Source: JAKFWF01 sp031367505
Lineage (GTDB): Bacteria; Pseudomonadota; Alphaproteobacteria; Rhizobiales; Hyphomicrobiaceae
Assembly: GCA_031367505.1 (NCBI GenBank)
Contig: JANLPY010000303.1
Location: 1-64,000, forward strand
Direction: 5' to 3'
DNA length: 64,000 nt
A model generated the notes under the pieces. That model was not told the origin of the DNA, searched no databases, and saw only the letters and a program-made list of their open reading frames with translations. Of the stretch, positions 8,329 to 16,227 are shown in pieces. Within the stretch, counting starts at the first letter, position 1; each line of letters starts with the position of its first letter. The position numbers were made by a program, and so were the translations under genes.

Positions 8329-10395
8329 ATGGCGCGCCTTCCCATCGACAAGGCTCGATTGAGCCGGATCGGCAGCGGCGCTCTCGCCCGCTACATCCGA
8401 TTTGTCCATAAATCTGCGCGCATCGTTTGCGATCCGCCGGACGCGATCGAGCATTTCGCGGCACACCACCCCATGATTTTCGCCCTATGGCACGGGCAGT
8501 TCCTCATGCTGCCAGTGCTCAACCCCGCCTCGGTTAAAGTGCGCATCATGGTTGCGCGACACGGCGACGCAGATCTACTCGGCGATCTACTCACCCGCTT
8601 TGACATGGGTTTGATACGCGGAGCCGGCGCTGGCTCGCGAAAGCGTGACCGGGGCGGCGCACGAGCGCTGCTTGCCGCACGAACCGCGCTCGAAGAGGGA
8701 TTCAGCGTCGGCATGACCGCCGATGTGCCGCCGGGGCCTGCGCGGCGGGCGGGTTTAGGCATCGTGACACTCGCGAAGGTATCGGGCAAACCGATCATTC
8801 CGGTTGCCGTCGCGTCCAGCCGCTATCACTCGCTCGATACCTGGAGCCGAATGACGATCAACTTGCCCTATGCTAAACTTGCGGTCGTCGTCGGCGATCC
8901 AATCCGGGTCGCCGCAGACGCAGACGAAGCAACGCTCGAGGCGGCAAGGCTTGCAGTCGAGCAAGCGATGAACGAGGCAACCCGGCGTGCCTATGCGCTG
9001 TGCGGAGCCAACGCTGCGCGTGCGACACCACCCAATGCGGATCCATCGGCGCCCCCCGCCGAACCCGGCAATCGTTTGAAACTTTATCGCGGCCTGATGC
9101 GTGCCGCCGAACTGCTCGCGCCCAGCATCTTGTCGTGGCGCGAACGGCGCGGCAAGGAAGACGCAACGCGACGCGACGAACGGCTTGGCATCACCACCAA
9201 GGCTCGCCCGGGCGGGCAGCTCGCATGGGTCCACGCCGCTAGCGTTGGCGAAACCAACGCGATCCTGCCGCTCATTGATGAGCTCAGAAAAAACCGCCCG
9301 GCGCTACGCTTTCTGGTGACGACAGGCACCACCACTTCGGCGGCCCACGCAGCCAGCCGTCTCGATGCGCGCGATATCCATCAATACATTCCGCTCGATA
9401 GCCCCAGGTTCGTCGCGCGTTTTCTCGATCATTGGAAACCGGACATCGCCGTCTTTACCGAAAGCGAGATTTGGCCGAACCTGATCTTGGCGACAGCCGA
9501 ACGCGGCATCCCGTTGGGCCTCGTCAACGCCCGAATGTCGCCGCGCTCCTACAAACGATGGATGAAGCAACGCGCGATCTCACGCCCCCTGTTCAATCGG
9601 TTCGCTGTCGTGCTCACGCAGACGGAAAAATTATCGCGCTGGTTCGCTGATCTGGGTGCACGCCGCAGCACACCATCGGGCAACCTGAAAGTCGATGCGC
9701 CACCGCTACCGGTCGATGCTCATGCGCTCGAAGCGCTCCAATCGGCGATCGGTTCCCGCCCGCGGATGGTTGTCGCCTGCACCCACAGCGGTGAGGACGA
9801 AATCGCTGCGCAAGCCCATCGGCTGATCGCCGAAACGTGGCCCGATTTCTGTACGATCATTGCGCCCCGTCACCCTGACCGCGGCCCCGTGATTGCCGAA
9901 CTGCTGCGCGCCAAAGGTTTCACCGTATCCCTCCGATCCGCCGGCCAGTTACCCGACGCCAAAACACAGATTTATATTGCCGATACGATCGGCGAACTTG
10001 GCACGCTGTACCAGCTCTCGCCCGTGGCATTTCTCGGTAAATCACTCGGCGTCGGGCCGGGTAGCCACGGCGGGCAAAATCCGATCGAAGCGATCCGCCT
10101 CGGTGCTGCGGTGATGAGTGGGCCGCACGTCGGCAATTTCCAGGAAGTTTACCAGGCGTTGTTCAAACATGGCGGCGCGATCCCAGTGACGTCGGCCGAA
10201 ACTCTGGCAGCAGCCGCGATGAAGCTGTTGAATGATCCGGCGGCCCTTGCAGCACTCAACGCAGGTGGCAGATCCGCGCTCGAACGACTGTCGGGGGCTT
10301 TGCCGATTACCGTTGCAGCACTGCTCGAGCTATTGCCCCCGGAGCCTGCCAGCACTTCGGAGACTGACGTCGAGAGGCTGCAACGTGCCGGTTGA
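8329..10395 (+). CDS. waaA: fused DUF374 acyltransferase + KDO transferase
   Basis: This 688-residue protein joins two enzymes usually encoded separately. Residues 1-225 form a DUF374/lysophospholipid acyltransferase-like domain (FALWHGQFLMLP near 51-62, GMTADVPPGPARRAG near 128-142, KPIIPVA near 154-160). A Pro/Ala-rich linker (about 226-248) leads to a full 3-deoxy-D-manno-octulosonic acid transferase (249-688). Its diagnostic motif HAASVGETN at 302-310 contains the expected catalytic Glu308; FTESEIWPNLI and GPHVGNFQEVY follow. WaaA transfers KDO from CMP-KDO to lipid IVA at the inner membrane. There is no stop or start between the domains. lpxK overlaps the end by 11 bases, indicating translational coupling. 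Confidence 0.9.
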   Translation: MARLPIDKARLSRIGSGALARYIRFVHKSARIVCDPPDAIEHFAAHHPMIFALWHGQFLMLPVLNPASVKVRIMVARHGDADLLGDLLTRFDMGLIRGAGAGSRKRDRGGARALLAARTALEEGFSVGMTADVPPGPARRAGLGIVTLAKVSGKPIIPVAVASSRYHSLDTWSRMTINLPYAKLAVVVGDPIRVAADADEATLEAARLAVEQAMNEATRRAYALCGANAARATPPNADPSAPPAEPGNRLKLYRGLMRAAELLAPSILSWRERRGKEDATRRDERLGITTKARPGGQLAWVHAASVGETNAILPLIDELRKNRPALRFLVTTGTTTSAAHAASRLDARDIHQYIPLDSPRFVARFLDHWKPDIAVFTESEIWPNLILATAERGIPLGLVNARMSPRSYKRWMKQRAISRPLFNRFAVVLTQTEKLSRWFADLGARRSTPSGNLKVDAPPLPVDAHALEALQSAIGSRPRMVVACTHSGEDEIAAQAHRLIAETWPDFCTIIAPRHPDRGPVIAELLRAKGFTVSLRSAGQLPDAKTQIYIADTIGELGTLYQLSPVAFLGKSLGVGPGSHGGQNPIEAIRLGAAVMSGPHVGNFQEVYQALFKHGGAIPVTSAETLAAAAMKLLNDPAALAALNAGGRSALERLSGALPITVAALLELLPPEPASTSETDVERLQRAG

Positions 10396-11440
10396 GGAAC
10401 CGCGCTGGTGGTACGCCGAGCGTGCGTCAAGCCTCGGCCGGTTACTAGATCCGATCGGCAGCATTGTAGGCTGGATCGCAGAACGCCGCTGGCACTCGAC
10501 GGACGGCTACCGGGCAAACCGACCGGTTATTTGCATCGGCAATTTCACCGCAGGCGGAACCGGCAAGACACCACTCGCCCTCGAAGTCGCGCGAATCTTG
10601 AGGCTCGCTGGTGAAACACCCGTGTTCTTGTCGCGTGGCTACGGTGGATCGCTGCGCGGCCCGCATCTGGTCAATCTTGCGACAGACACGGCCGCCGAAG
10701 TTGGCGACGAGGTCTTGCTGCTCGCGAAACAAGGCGTGGCATTCGTCGCACGCGATCGAGCGGCCGGGGCGAAGGCAATCGAGGTCGCGATCGAACGGGG
10801 CGATTGCGCCGGAACCGTCATCATCATGGATGACGGCCTGCAAAACCCTTCGCTGGTCAAGGATCTCACCCTGGCGGTCGTCGACGGCCGGCGCGGATTT
10901 GGCAATGGCCGGATCATCCCGGCTGGACCGCTACGGGCGGCGCTCAATTTTCAGATGAAATTGGCTGATGCGATCATTATCAACCAGCCGGCAGCAGCGC
11001 ATCATGACGACGCGGACCGGCCGACTCTTATAGGTAATTTCGCCGGTCCGATATTGGAGGCGACCCCGTCACCGGTTGGTGAACACGCGTGGCTTACGCC
11101 CAAGCCGCTTGTTGCTTTTGCCGGCATCGGCAACCCCGCCAGATTTTACGAACTCCTACGAAATCTCGGCGGTCACGTCGTCGCGGAGGTGTCCTTCGCC
11201 GACCACCGGCGCCTGAAGGAAAGTGAAGCGACGCGCATACTGGAACTCGCCGCATCTCACGGCGCCGTGATCGCCACGACGGAGAAAGACATCGCAAGAC
11301 TTCGTGGATTGGGCGGCGCCCGCGGACGGCTGCGTGAAGAAGCACACGCATTGGCAATTCAGCTGACGTGGCGCCACGATGATGGAGCATATTTAGCGTC
11401 GCTGCTGTCCGACGCACTGAAACGGCGACGCCAGCGTTAA
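10385..11440 (+). CDS. lpxK: tetraacyldisaccharide 4'-kinase
   Basis: LpxK phosphorylates the 4' position of the tetraacyldisaccharide 1-phosphate to form lipid IVA. It has the membrane-associated N-terminus and a P-loop GNFTAGGTGKTPL near residues 54-66, followed by VFLSRGYGG and GDEVLLLA, all typical. The product is 351 residues, the normal size. The GTG start at 10385 is chosen because the LpxK-like sequence begins there (VEEPRWWY) and GAGAGG lies just upstream; it overlaps the stop of the fused waaA gene. Its stop shares a TTAA palindrome with the convergent MFS gene. Confidence 0.93.
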   Translation: MPVEEPRWWYAERASSLGRLLDPIGSIVGWIAERRWHSTDGYRANRPVICIGNFTAGGTGKTPLALEVARILRLAGETPVFLSRGYGGSLRGPHLVNLATDTAAEVGDEVLLLAKQGVAFVARDRAAGAKAIEVAIERGDCAGTVIIMDDGLQNPSLVKDLTLAVVDGRRGFGNGRIIPAGPLRAALNFQMKLADAIIINQPAAAHHDDADRPTLIGNFAGPILEATPSPVGEHAWLTPKPLVAFAGIGNPARFYELLRNLGGHVVAEVSFADHRRLKESEATRILELAASHGAVIATTEKDIARLRGLGGARGRLREEAHALAIQLTWRHDDGAYLASLLSDALKRRRQR

Positions 11441-12624
11441 GGTGCGGTGACCGGCTCGCTCAACCGCAACGGGCGAGCCAGAAGCCGCGCGACGACAAAA
11501 CCTAGAATCGCCATGACTGCCGCGGCCAACATGACGGGCAATGGTGAAAGTTGGCCTGCGGCCTCGAACCCCAACCGATAGAGAACGGGCCCACAAGCCT
11601 GTCCAAAGAAGAAAAAGAACGCGTGCAGAGCGACCGCCGCACCGCGCGCATCGGGCGCCAATTCTGTGGCTTGGGTCTGTAGCGAATTGTGGATCATGTA
11701 GAACCCAAGGCCGGTCAATACGAATGCTGCTGCCTCAGGCGGCCAGGTACCAGCGAAACTATAGATAAGCAGGCCGAGGCCCGCGGCGAGCCCGCCGGCG
11801 CGTATCAGGTTCATCTGACCGCCTAGGACCTTCAGCATAGCCGATACGAAGATACCAAATATTATGCCGCCAAGCCCGAGGCCGGCTAGAACGAACCCGG
11901 CCTCGCGAATACCGCCGGCGCCGCGCGCTTCGAGCAGAACGGCTAGATACGGCAACAAGCCGAAAATACAGACGCCCTCGATAAAGACCGCAGCGTAGCA
12001 GACCTTCGCGCGTGGATTTGCGAACACCTGTGCGTATCCGGCGCGCATCCCGGCGATGCTGAATGGTTTGCGCTCAACGGCGGGCCGGCCTTCGAGCGCA
12101 AAAATCGAAAGCGTAAACGATGCTGCGACGAGGATGCAGGCAATGCCCATCACCCACCGCCAATGCACGATGCTGCCGATCAAGCCCGAGCCGATGACGC
12201 CGATCAACTGACCGACGAGCATCGCCATCAGCAGCCGGGACAACGCGACTTGACGCTCTGCAATCGGGAAGCGATCGCCGACGGTCGCAATCGCGAGTGG
12301 GATCGTGCCGCCAGCCGCCAGTCCGGCGAAGATCCGCGCCGCGAACAGCGTTTCGATCGTAGGTGCGACCGCCGATAAAGCGAGTGCCGCGACCAGCGAG
12401 CCCAGGCACCACTTGATGATGCGCGCCTTGCCCAGCGCATCACCCAGCGGACCCAAGATCGGTTGGCCGAGCGCGTAGGGAAACGCAAAAGCCGTTGCCA
12501 GCAACGCCACCGTGCCCGGGTTCGATGCCAGATCGCGGGCGATCTCTGGGACCAGCGGGTCGGCGATGCGAACGATCATCGCACTCGTCAGGCAGGAAGC
12601 GGCAAGTACGAGGAGGAGGTGCAA
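11437..12624 (-). CDS. MFS transporter, drug/metabolite exporter type
   Basis: This is a 395-residue major facilitator protein with about twelve hydrophobic segments. The loop between helices 2 and 3, GPLGDALGKARIIKW near residues 61-75, is the usual MFS motif A region. It begins with a hydrophobic signal-anchor-like helix and ends in a short hydrophilic tail. The substrate is unknown; similar proteins act as proton-driven exporters of drugs or sugars. It converges on lpxK with overlapping stops. Confidence 0.85.
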   Translation of the reverse strand: MHLLLVLAASCLTSAMIVRIADPLVPEIARDLASNPGTVALLATAFAFPYALGQPILGPLGDALGKARIIKWCLGSLVAALALSAVAPTIETLFAARIFAGLAAGGTIPLAIATVGDRFPIAERQVALSRLLMAMLVGQLIGVIGSGLIGSIVHWRWVMGIACILVAASFTLSIFALEGRPAVERKPFSIAGMRAGYAQVFANPRAKVCYAAVFIEGVCIFGLLPYLAVLLEARGAGGIREAGFVLAGLGLGGIIFGIFVSAMLKVLGGQMNLIRAGGLAAGLGLLIYSFAGTWPPEAAAFVLTGLGFYMIHNSLQTQATELAPDARGAAVALHAFFFFFGQACGPVLYRLGFEAAGQLSPLPVMLAAAVMAILGFVVARLLARPLRLSEPVTAP

Positions 12625-12775
12625 GGTTGAAGCCCGGTCACGTTCGATTTCAATTCGTCACTTCTACGTGGAAACACGCCGGAAGGATGCCGGAAAGCGA
12701 CGCTGCGCCATGCGTGCGGGTCAACCTAGGCCTGCTTCACAGTGCGACACACTGTCCGGTAAAAGTGAGCCGCTA

Positions 12776-13939
12776 TCAGTGCTTGGCGTCATCGTGCAGT
12801 TGGCAAAGCACTTCTGCCGTATGCTGGCCGAGATCTGGCGCTGGCCGATCGACACGGCACGGCGCGTTCGCGAACTTCATCGGGAAGCCCAACATCCGCA
12901 CTGTCCCATGCCCCGGATGCGCAACATCGATCGCCATCCGCTGGCTTTGCACTTGAGGGTCAGCGAACACGCCGGCAATTGTATTGACTGGACCACAGGG
13001 CACGCCCGCCGCATTGATCTTTTCGATCCAGACAGCAGCCGGCAGCGTTCGCAATCGCCCCTCCACCAGTGCGTTGAGCCGCGCGCGATTTTTGACGCGA
13101 AGAGGGTTGGAGGCAAACAATGGATCAGCTTTCAACTCCGATAGGTCGAGCGCATCCATCAGACGCCCAAAGAACACATCATCGTTCGGCGCCACCGCGA
13201 TCTGCACGTCCTTGGTTTGAAACAATCCATACGGCGCGGCGATCGGATGATCGTTACCGGTGCGCACCGGCTCCTCGCCAGTCGCAAAATAGTTTGACGC
13301 GAGATACGCGAGCAGACTGATGATCGAATTGGTCAGGCTTACGTCGACATGCTCGCCGTGTCCGTGCCGTTGCCGGCCAAGAAGCGCTGCAGTGACACCG
13401 AGCGCACCGTAGATACCGGCAACGAGATCGCTGATCGGGATGCCGGTTCGAAGCGGCGGGTCCTGCGCGCGACCGTTGGTGCTCATGAAGCCGCTCATCG
13501 CCTGGGCGATAAAATCGAATGCCGGACGATCGCGGTAAGGGCCGCCGGCACCGAACCCGGAAATGCTGCACGTGATGAGACCTGGGCGCAACGCCTGCAA
13601 CCGTGCCGCGCCAAACCCCAAGCGATCCATGACACCGGGCCGAAAATTTTCGACCACTGCGTCGGCAGTCGCAATCAATGATTCGAGAGCCAATCGACCA
13701 GCTTCACTCTTCAAATCCAGAACGATCGACCGCTTGTTGCGATTGAACGATGCGAAGTACCAGCTCAAGCCTTCACGTGTGGCCCCTTGCGTGCGCACGC
13801 TATCGCCGTCGGTAGACTCGATCTTGATGACGTCGGCACCGAGATCGCCAAGCATCATCGTGCAAAATGGGCCAGACAGAACTCTCGTCAGGTCGACGAT
13901 GCGGAACCCTGCGAGGGGCAATTGTTGCTCAGGGTTCAT
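12776..13939 (-). CDS. CaiB/BaiF family CoA-transferase (type III)
   Basis: Type III CoA-transferases move CoA between carboxylic acids through an aspartyl-CoA intermediate. The 387-residue protein starts with LAGFRIVDLTRVLSGPFC and GDLGADVIKIE (about residues 9-41), contains NRNKRSIVLDLKS near 67-78, and has the expected catalytic aspartate at D171 in GIPISDLVAG. It is transcribed divergently from the HMG-CoA lyase gene with about 146 bases between starts. That pairing suggests activation of a hydroxy-dicarboxylate such as 3-hydroxy-3-methylglutarate or a citramalate-like acid before cleavage, which is inference. The acid specificity cannot be read from sequence. Confidence 0.9.
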   Translation of the reverse strand: MNPEQQLPLAGFRIVDLTRVLSGPFCTMMLGDLGADVIKIESTDGDSVRTQGATREGLSWYFASFNRNKRSIVLDLKSEAGRLALESLIATADAVVENFRPGVMDRLGFGAARLQALRPGLITCSISGFGAGGPYRDRPAFDFIAQAMSGFMSTNGRAQDPPLRTGIPISDLVAGIYGALGVTAALLGRQRHGHGEHVDVSLTNSIISLLAYLASNYFATGEEPVRTGNDHPIAAPYGLFQTKDVQIAVAPNDDVFFGRLMDALDLSELKADPLFASNPLRVKNRARLNALVEGRLRTLPAAVWIEKINAAGVPCGPVNTIAGVFADPQVQSQRMAIDVAHPGHGTVRMLGFPMKFANAPCRVDRPAPDLGQHTAEVLCQLHDDAKH

Positions 13940-14085
13940 GCTATTATCTCAATGGATTGCGAGTATCAGGCGTTGGCCCAGTGTGTGGCATACTTGGCCC
14001 GCGACGTTTGCAGAGCACAAGGGTGATCGATTGCGCTACTGTCATGCTTGTCGTGAGCAGGTTAGACGAAACTCAGGTGGGTAGC

Positions 14086-15024
14086 ATGGATCATGTTGAA
14101 ATCGTTGAAGTAGGCCCGCGCGACGGCTTACAAAACATTCCTGAATTCGTGCCGACGGAAACCAAGGTCGCTCTCATCAGGGCGCTAATCGCATCTGGTT
14201 TCAAGCGCATGGAAATTGGGTCGTTCGTCAGTCCCAAGGCCATCCCGCAGATGCGCGACATGGAGCAAGTCGTCGAGCAGCTGGGTTCCCTCGCGGGTGT
14301 ACGCGGCATGGTTCTGGTGCCGAACGCCAAAGGTGCTGCCCGAGCTTTGGCCGCCGGCATCAAGGACATTGAATTTGTGATCTCGATGTCGGATGCGCAC
14401 AATCGCAGCAACGTGCGCCGCTCAACGCAGGACTCGATCGCCGATCTGCGCACAACTTTGGCCGAAATTGATCCTGACCGCACAATGAAACTTCGAATTG
14501 GTCTGGCGACGTCGTTCCACTGCCCGTTCGCCGGCCTGATGGACGAGCGGCACGTGCTTTCGACCATGGAGCAAGTCGTCAGCATTCGCGAAGGCATGGA
14601 ATTGGCGATCAGCGATACCACCGGCATGGCGATCCCGTCACACGTAAAAAGTTTGACTGGCAAGGCCATCAAGACGTTCGGCAGCAGCGCTACATTCTGT
14701 TTCCACGGCCACGACACCGCTGGCTTCGGCATTGCGAACGTTCTGGCCGCGGCAGACGCTGGCATTCGCACCTTTGATGGCGCGGTCGGCGGTCTAGGAG
14801 GTTGCCCCTTTGCACCCGGCGCTACCGGCAACATCGCGAGCGAAGATATGGTCTACCTGTTCGCGCGCATGGGGGTCAAAACCGGCATCGATCTCGATCG
14901 GCTACTCGACGCGAGCAACCTTGCGGTCGCACTGCCTGGCGCCGTAACGGGAAGCCATGCACGCGCGATCCCAAGAGATCGACTTTTCGGCACGCCAACC
15001 TCTCCCGGCAGCTTCTGCGCTTAA
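14086..15024 (+). CDS. hydroxymethylglutaryl-CoA lyase
   Basis: HMG-CoA lyase splits 3-hydroxy-3-methylglutaryl-CoA into acetoacetate and acetyl-CoA. The 312-residue TIM-barrel enzyme has EVGPRDGLQN near residues 6-15 (metal-binding Asp), MEIGSFVSPKAIPQM near 42-56, FHGHDTAGFG near 206-215, and the active-site cysteine C240 in GLGGCPFAPGATGN. The ATG at 14086 has AGGTGG upstream and starts exactly at the conserved DHVEIVEVG strand; a longer in-frame reading from 13867 overlaps the neighbour and is unlikely. Paralogous citramalyl-CoA lyases exist, so the exact substrate is open. Confidence 0.9.
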   Translation: MDHVEIVEVGPRDGLQNIPEFVPTETKVALIRALIASGFKRMEIGSFVSPKAIPQMRDMEQVVEQLGSLAGVRGMVLVPNAKGAARALAAGIKDIEFVISMSDAHNRSNVRRSTQDSIADLRTTLAEIDPDRTMKLRIGLATSFHCPFAGLMDERHVLSTMEQVVSIREGMELAISDTTGMAIPSHVKSLTGKAIKTFGSSATFCFHGHDTAGFGIANVLAAADAGIRTFDGAVGGLGGCPFAPGATGNIASEDMVYLFARMGVKTGIDLDRLLDASNLAVALPGAVTGSHARAIPRDRLFGTPTSPGSFCA

Positions 15025-16070
15025 GCTGCGACCACTTGATCGACCTGATGTTTGCGGCCGACAGCAACCCGGCTCTCACGCTCGTCCGGGCGACCGAAGT
15101 GCTCGAAGTAGCGCGGATCGATTTTCTCGACTGGCAAGCAAATCAGCACATCGGTGGTGCCGAACTGATGATCAACTACGGCGCCATCGCCAACGAACGC
15201 ACCCAACCGCAGGTAGCCCTTGATCAAAGGTGGCAGCGCCTTCAACGCGGCTTTGGCATCGACGCGCTCTTTTGGTAGAAGGTCCATCGGCACCCGCCGC
15301 CGATCATGTGCGCGAACTCTCCACTCGACCGGCGCCATCGCGTAATGATGTAAGAAGCTGAGCGCCAACGCATGCGCCTGCGGATCAGTACCCTCGAAGC
15401 TGGCGCAACCGATCATCACATCGACCTTGTGCTCGCGCACGTAAGTCCAAAGCCCGTGCCAAAGCAACTCAACCGTGCGCTTATTACGATACGGCTTGAG
15501 CACGCAGCTGCGCCCCAATTCCATGAACTTGTGCGTTTTGGCGCGAACGGCCATCAGTGGCGCGATGTCGTATTCGCCCTGCGTATAGAACCCTGATCCT
15601 CGCGCGGCTACCTCTTGCCTTAGCACCCGGTAAGTGCCGACAACCTGGGGTTTGCGGCCACTGCGCCAGCCAGCGGAACGATCGACCTCTCGATCGAACA
15701 CCAGCAAATGATCGCAAACCGAATCGAAGGCGTCTTCGTCGCGTTGGCGAAAGCGCGCGGCAACAGTCGGGGTCGCCGACATTTCCCGATAAAAGACGTC
15801 GTACCGCAACCGCTGGGCTGAGCGAATATCCGCATTGCTCTGTGCCAGCCGTACTTGGAGGCTGCCGATCTCGCCGTAAATCTTTGATTGCTTAGATTGC
15901 TTGATCTTGAACCAGGACATTCTGGTACGGCGCTGAAAGCGGCGCAGCATCGCGATGCCCGCTGACTGTTCACCGGATCGTTTTCGGAAGGCGGCGAGCT
16001 TCGCCCGTCGCTTGGCGGTCACCGCCAGAAGGTTGCGACGCGTCGTATCGACTTGGTGCATCATGGTCAT
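15021..16070 (-). CDS. olsB: OlsB-type ornithine N-acyltransferase (GNAT)
   Basis: OlsB transfers a 3-hydroxyacyl chain from acyl-ACP to ornithine, the first step in ornithine lipid synthesis. The GNAT/PF13444 core spans about residues 60-300 and shows RYDVFYREMS, ELGRSCVLKPYRNKRT and LWHGLWTYV, followed by IGCASFEGTDP. At 349 residues it is longer than usual because of a basic N-terminal extension of about 50 residues. That start is kept because AGGCGG lies 8 bases upstream, but the internal Met at residue 51 (MSWFK) is a possible alternative. No olsA is adjacent. It ends on a TTAA shared with the lyase gene. Confidence 0.82.
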   Translation of the reverse strand: MTMMHQVDTTRRNLLAVTAKRRAKLAAFRKRSGEQSAGIAMLRRFQRRTRMSWFKIKQSKQSKIYGEIGSLQVRLAQSNADIRSAQRLRYDVFYREMSATPTVAARFRQRDEDAFDSVCDHLLVFDREVDRSAGWRSGRKPQVVGTYRVLRQEVAARGSGFYTQGEYDIAPLMAVRAKTHKFMELGRSCVLKPYRNKRTVELLWHGLWTYVREHKVDVMIGCASFEGTDPQAHALALSFLHHYAMAPVEWRVRAHDRRRVPMDLLPKERVDAKAALKALPPLIKGYLRLGAFVGDGAVVDHQFGTTDVLICLPVEKIDPRYFEHFGRPDERESRVAVGRKHQVDQVVAA

Positions 16071-16227
16071 GATCGTTCCGCCTGGAAGACGATGCCTATT
16101 AGCGCAAAGCGCGTTATTTGGCGTCGATGATCGGCTTCGACACTAGAAGGACGCAAGACCATTCACTCTCTTTGCTGAGTGATATCAGCTCATTATGACA
16201 ACCAAGAGACCTAAAACACGCAGCCGC

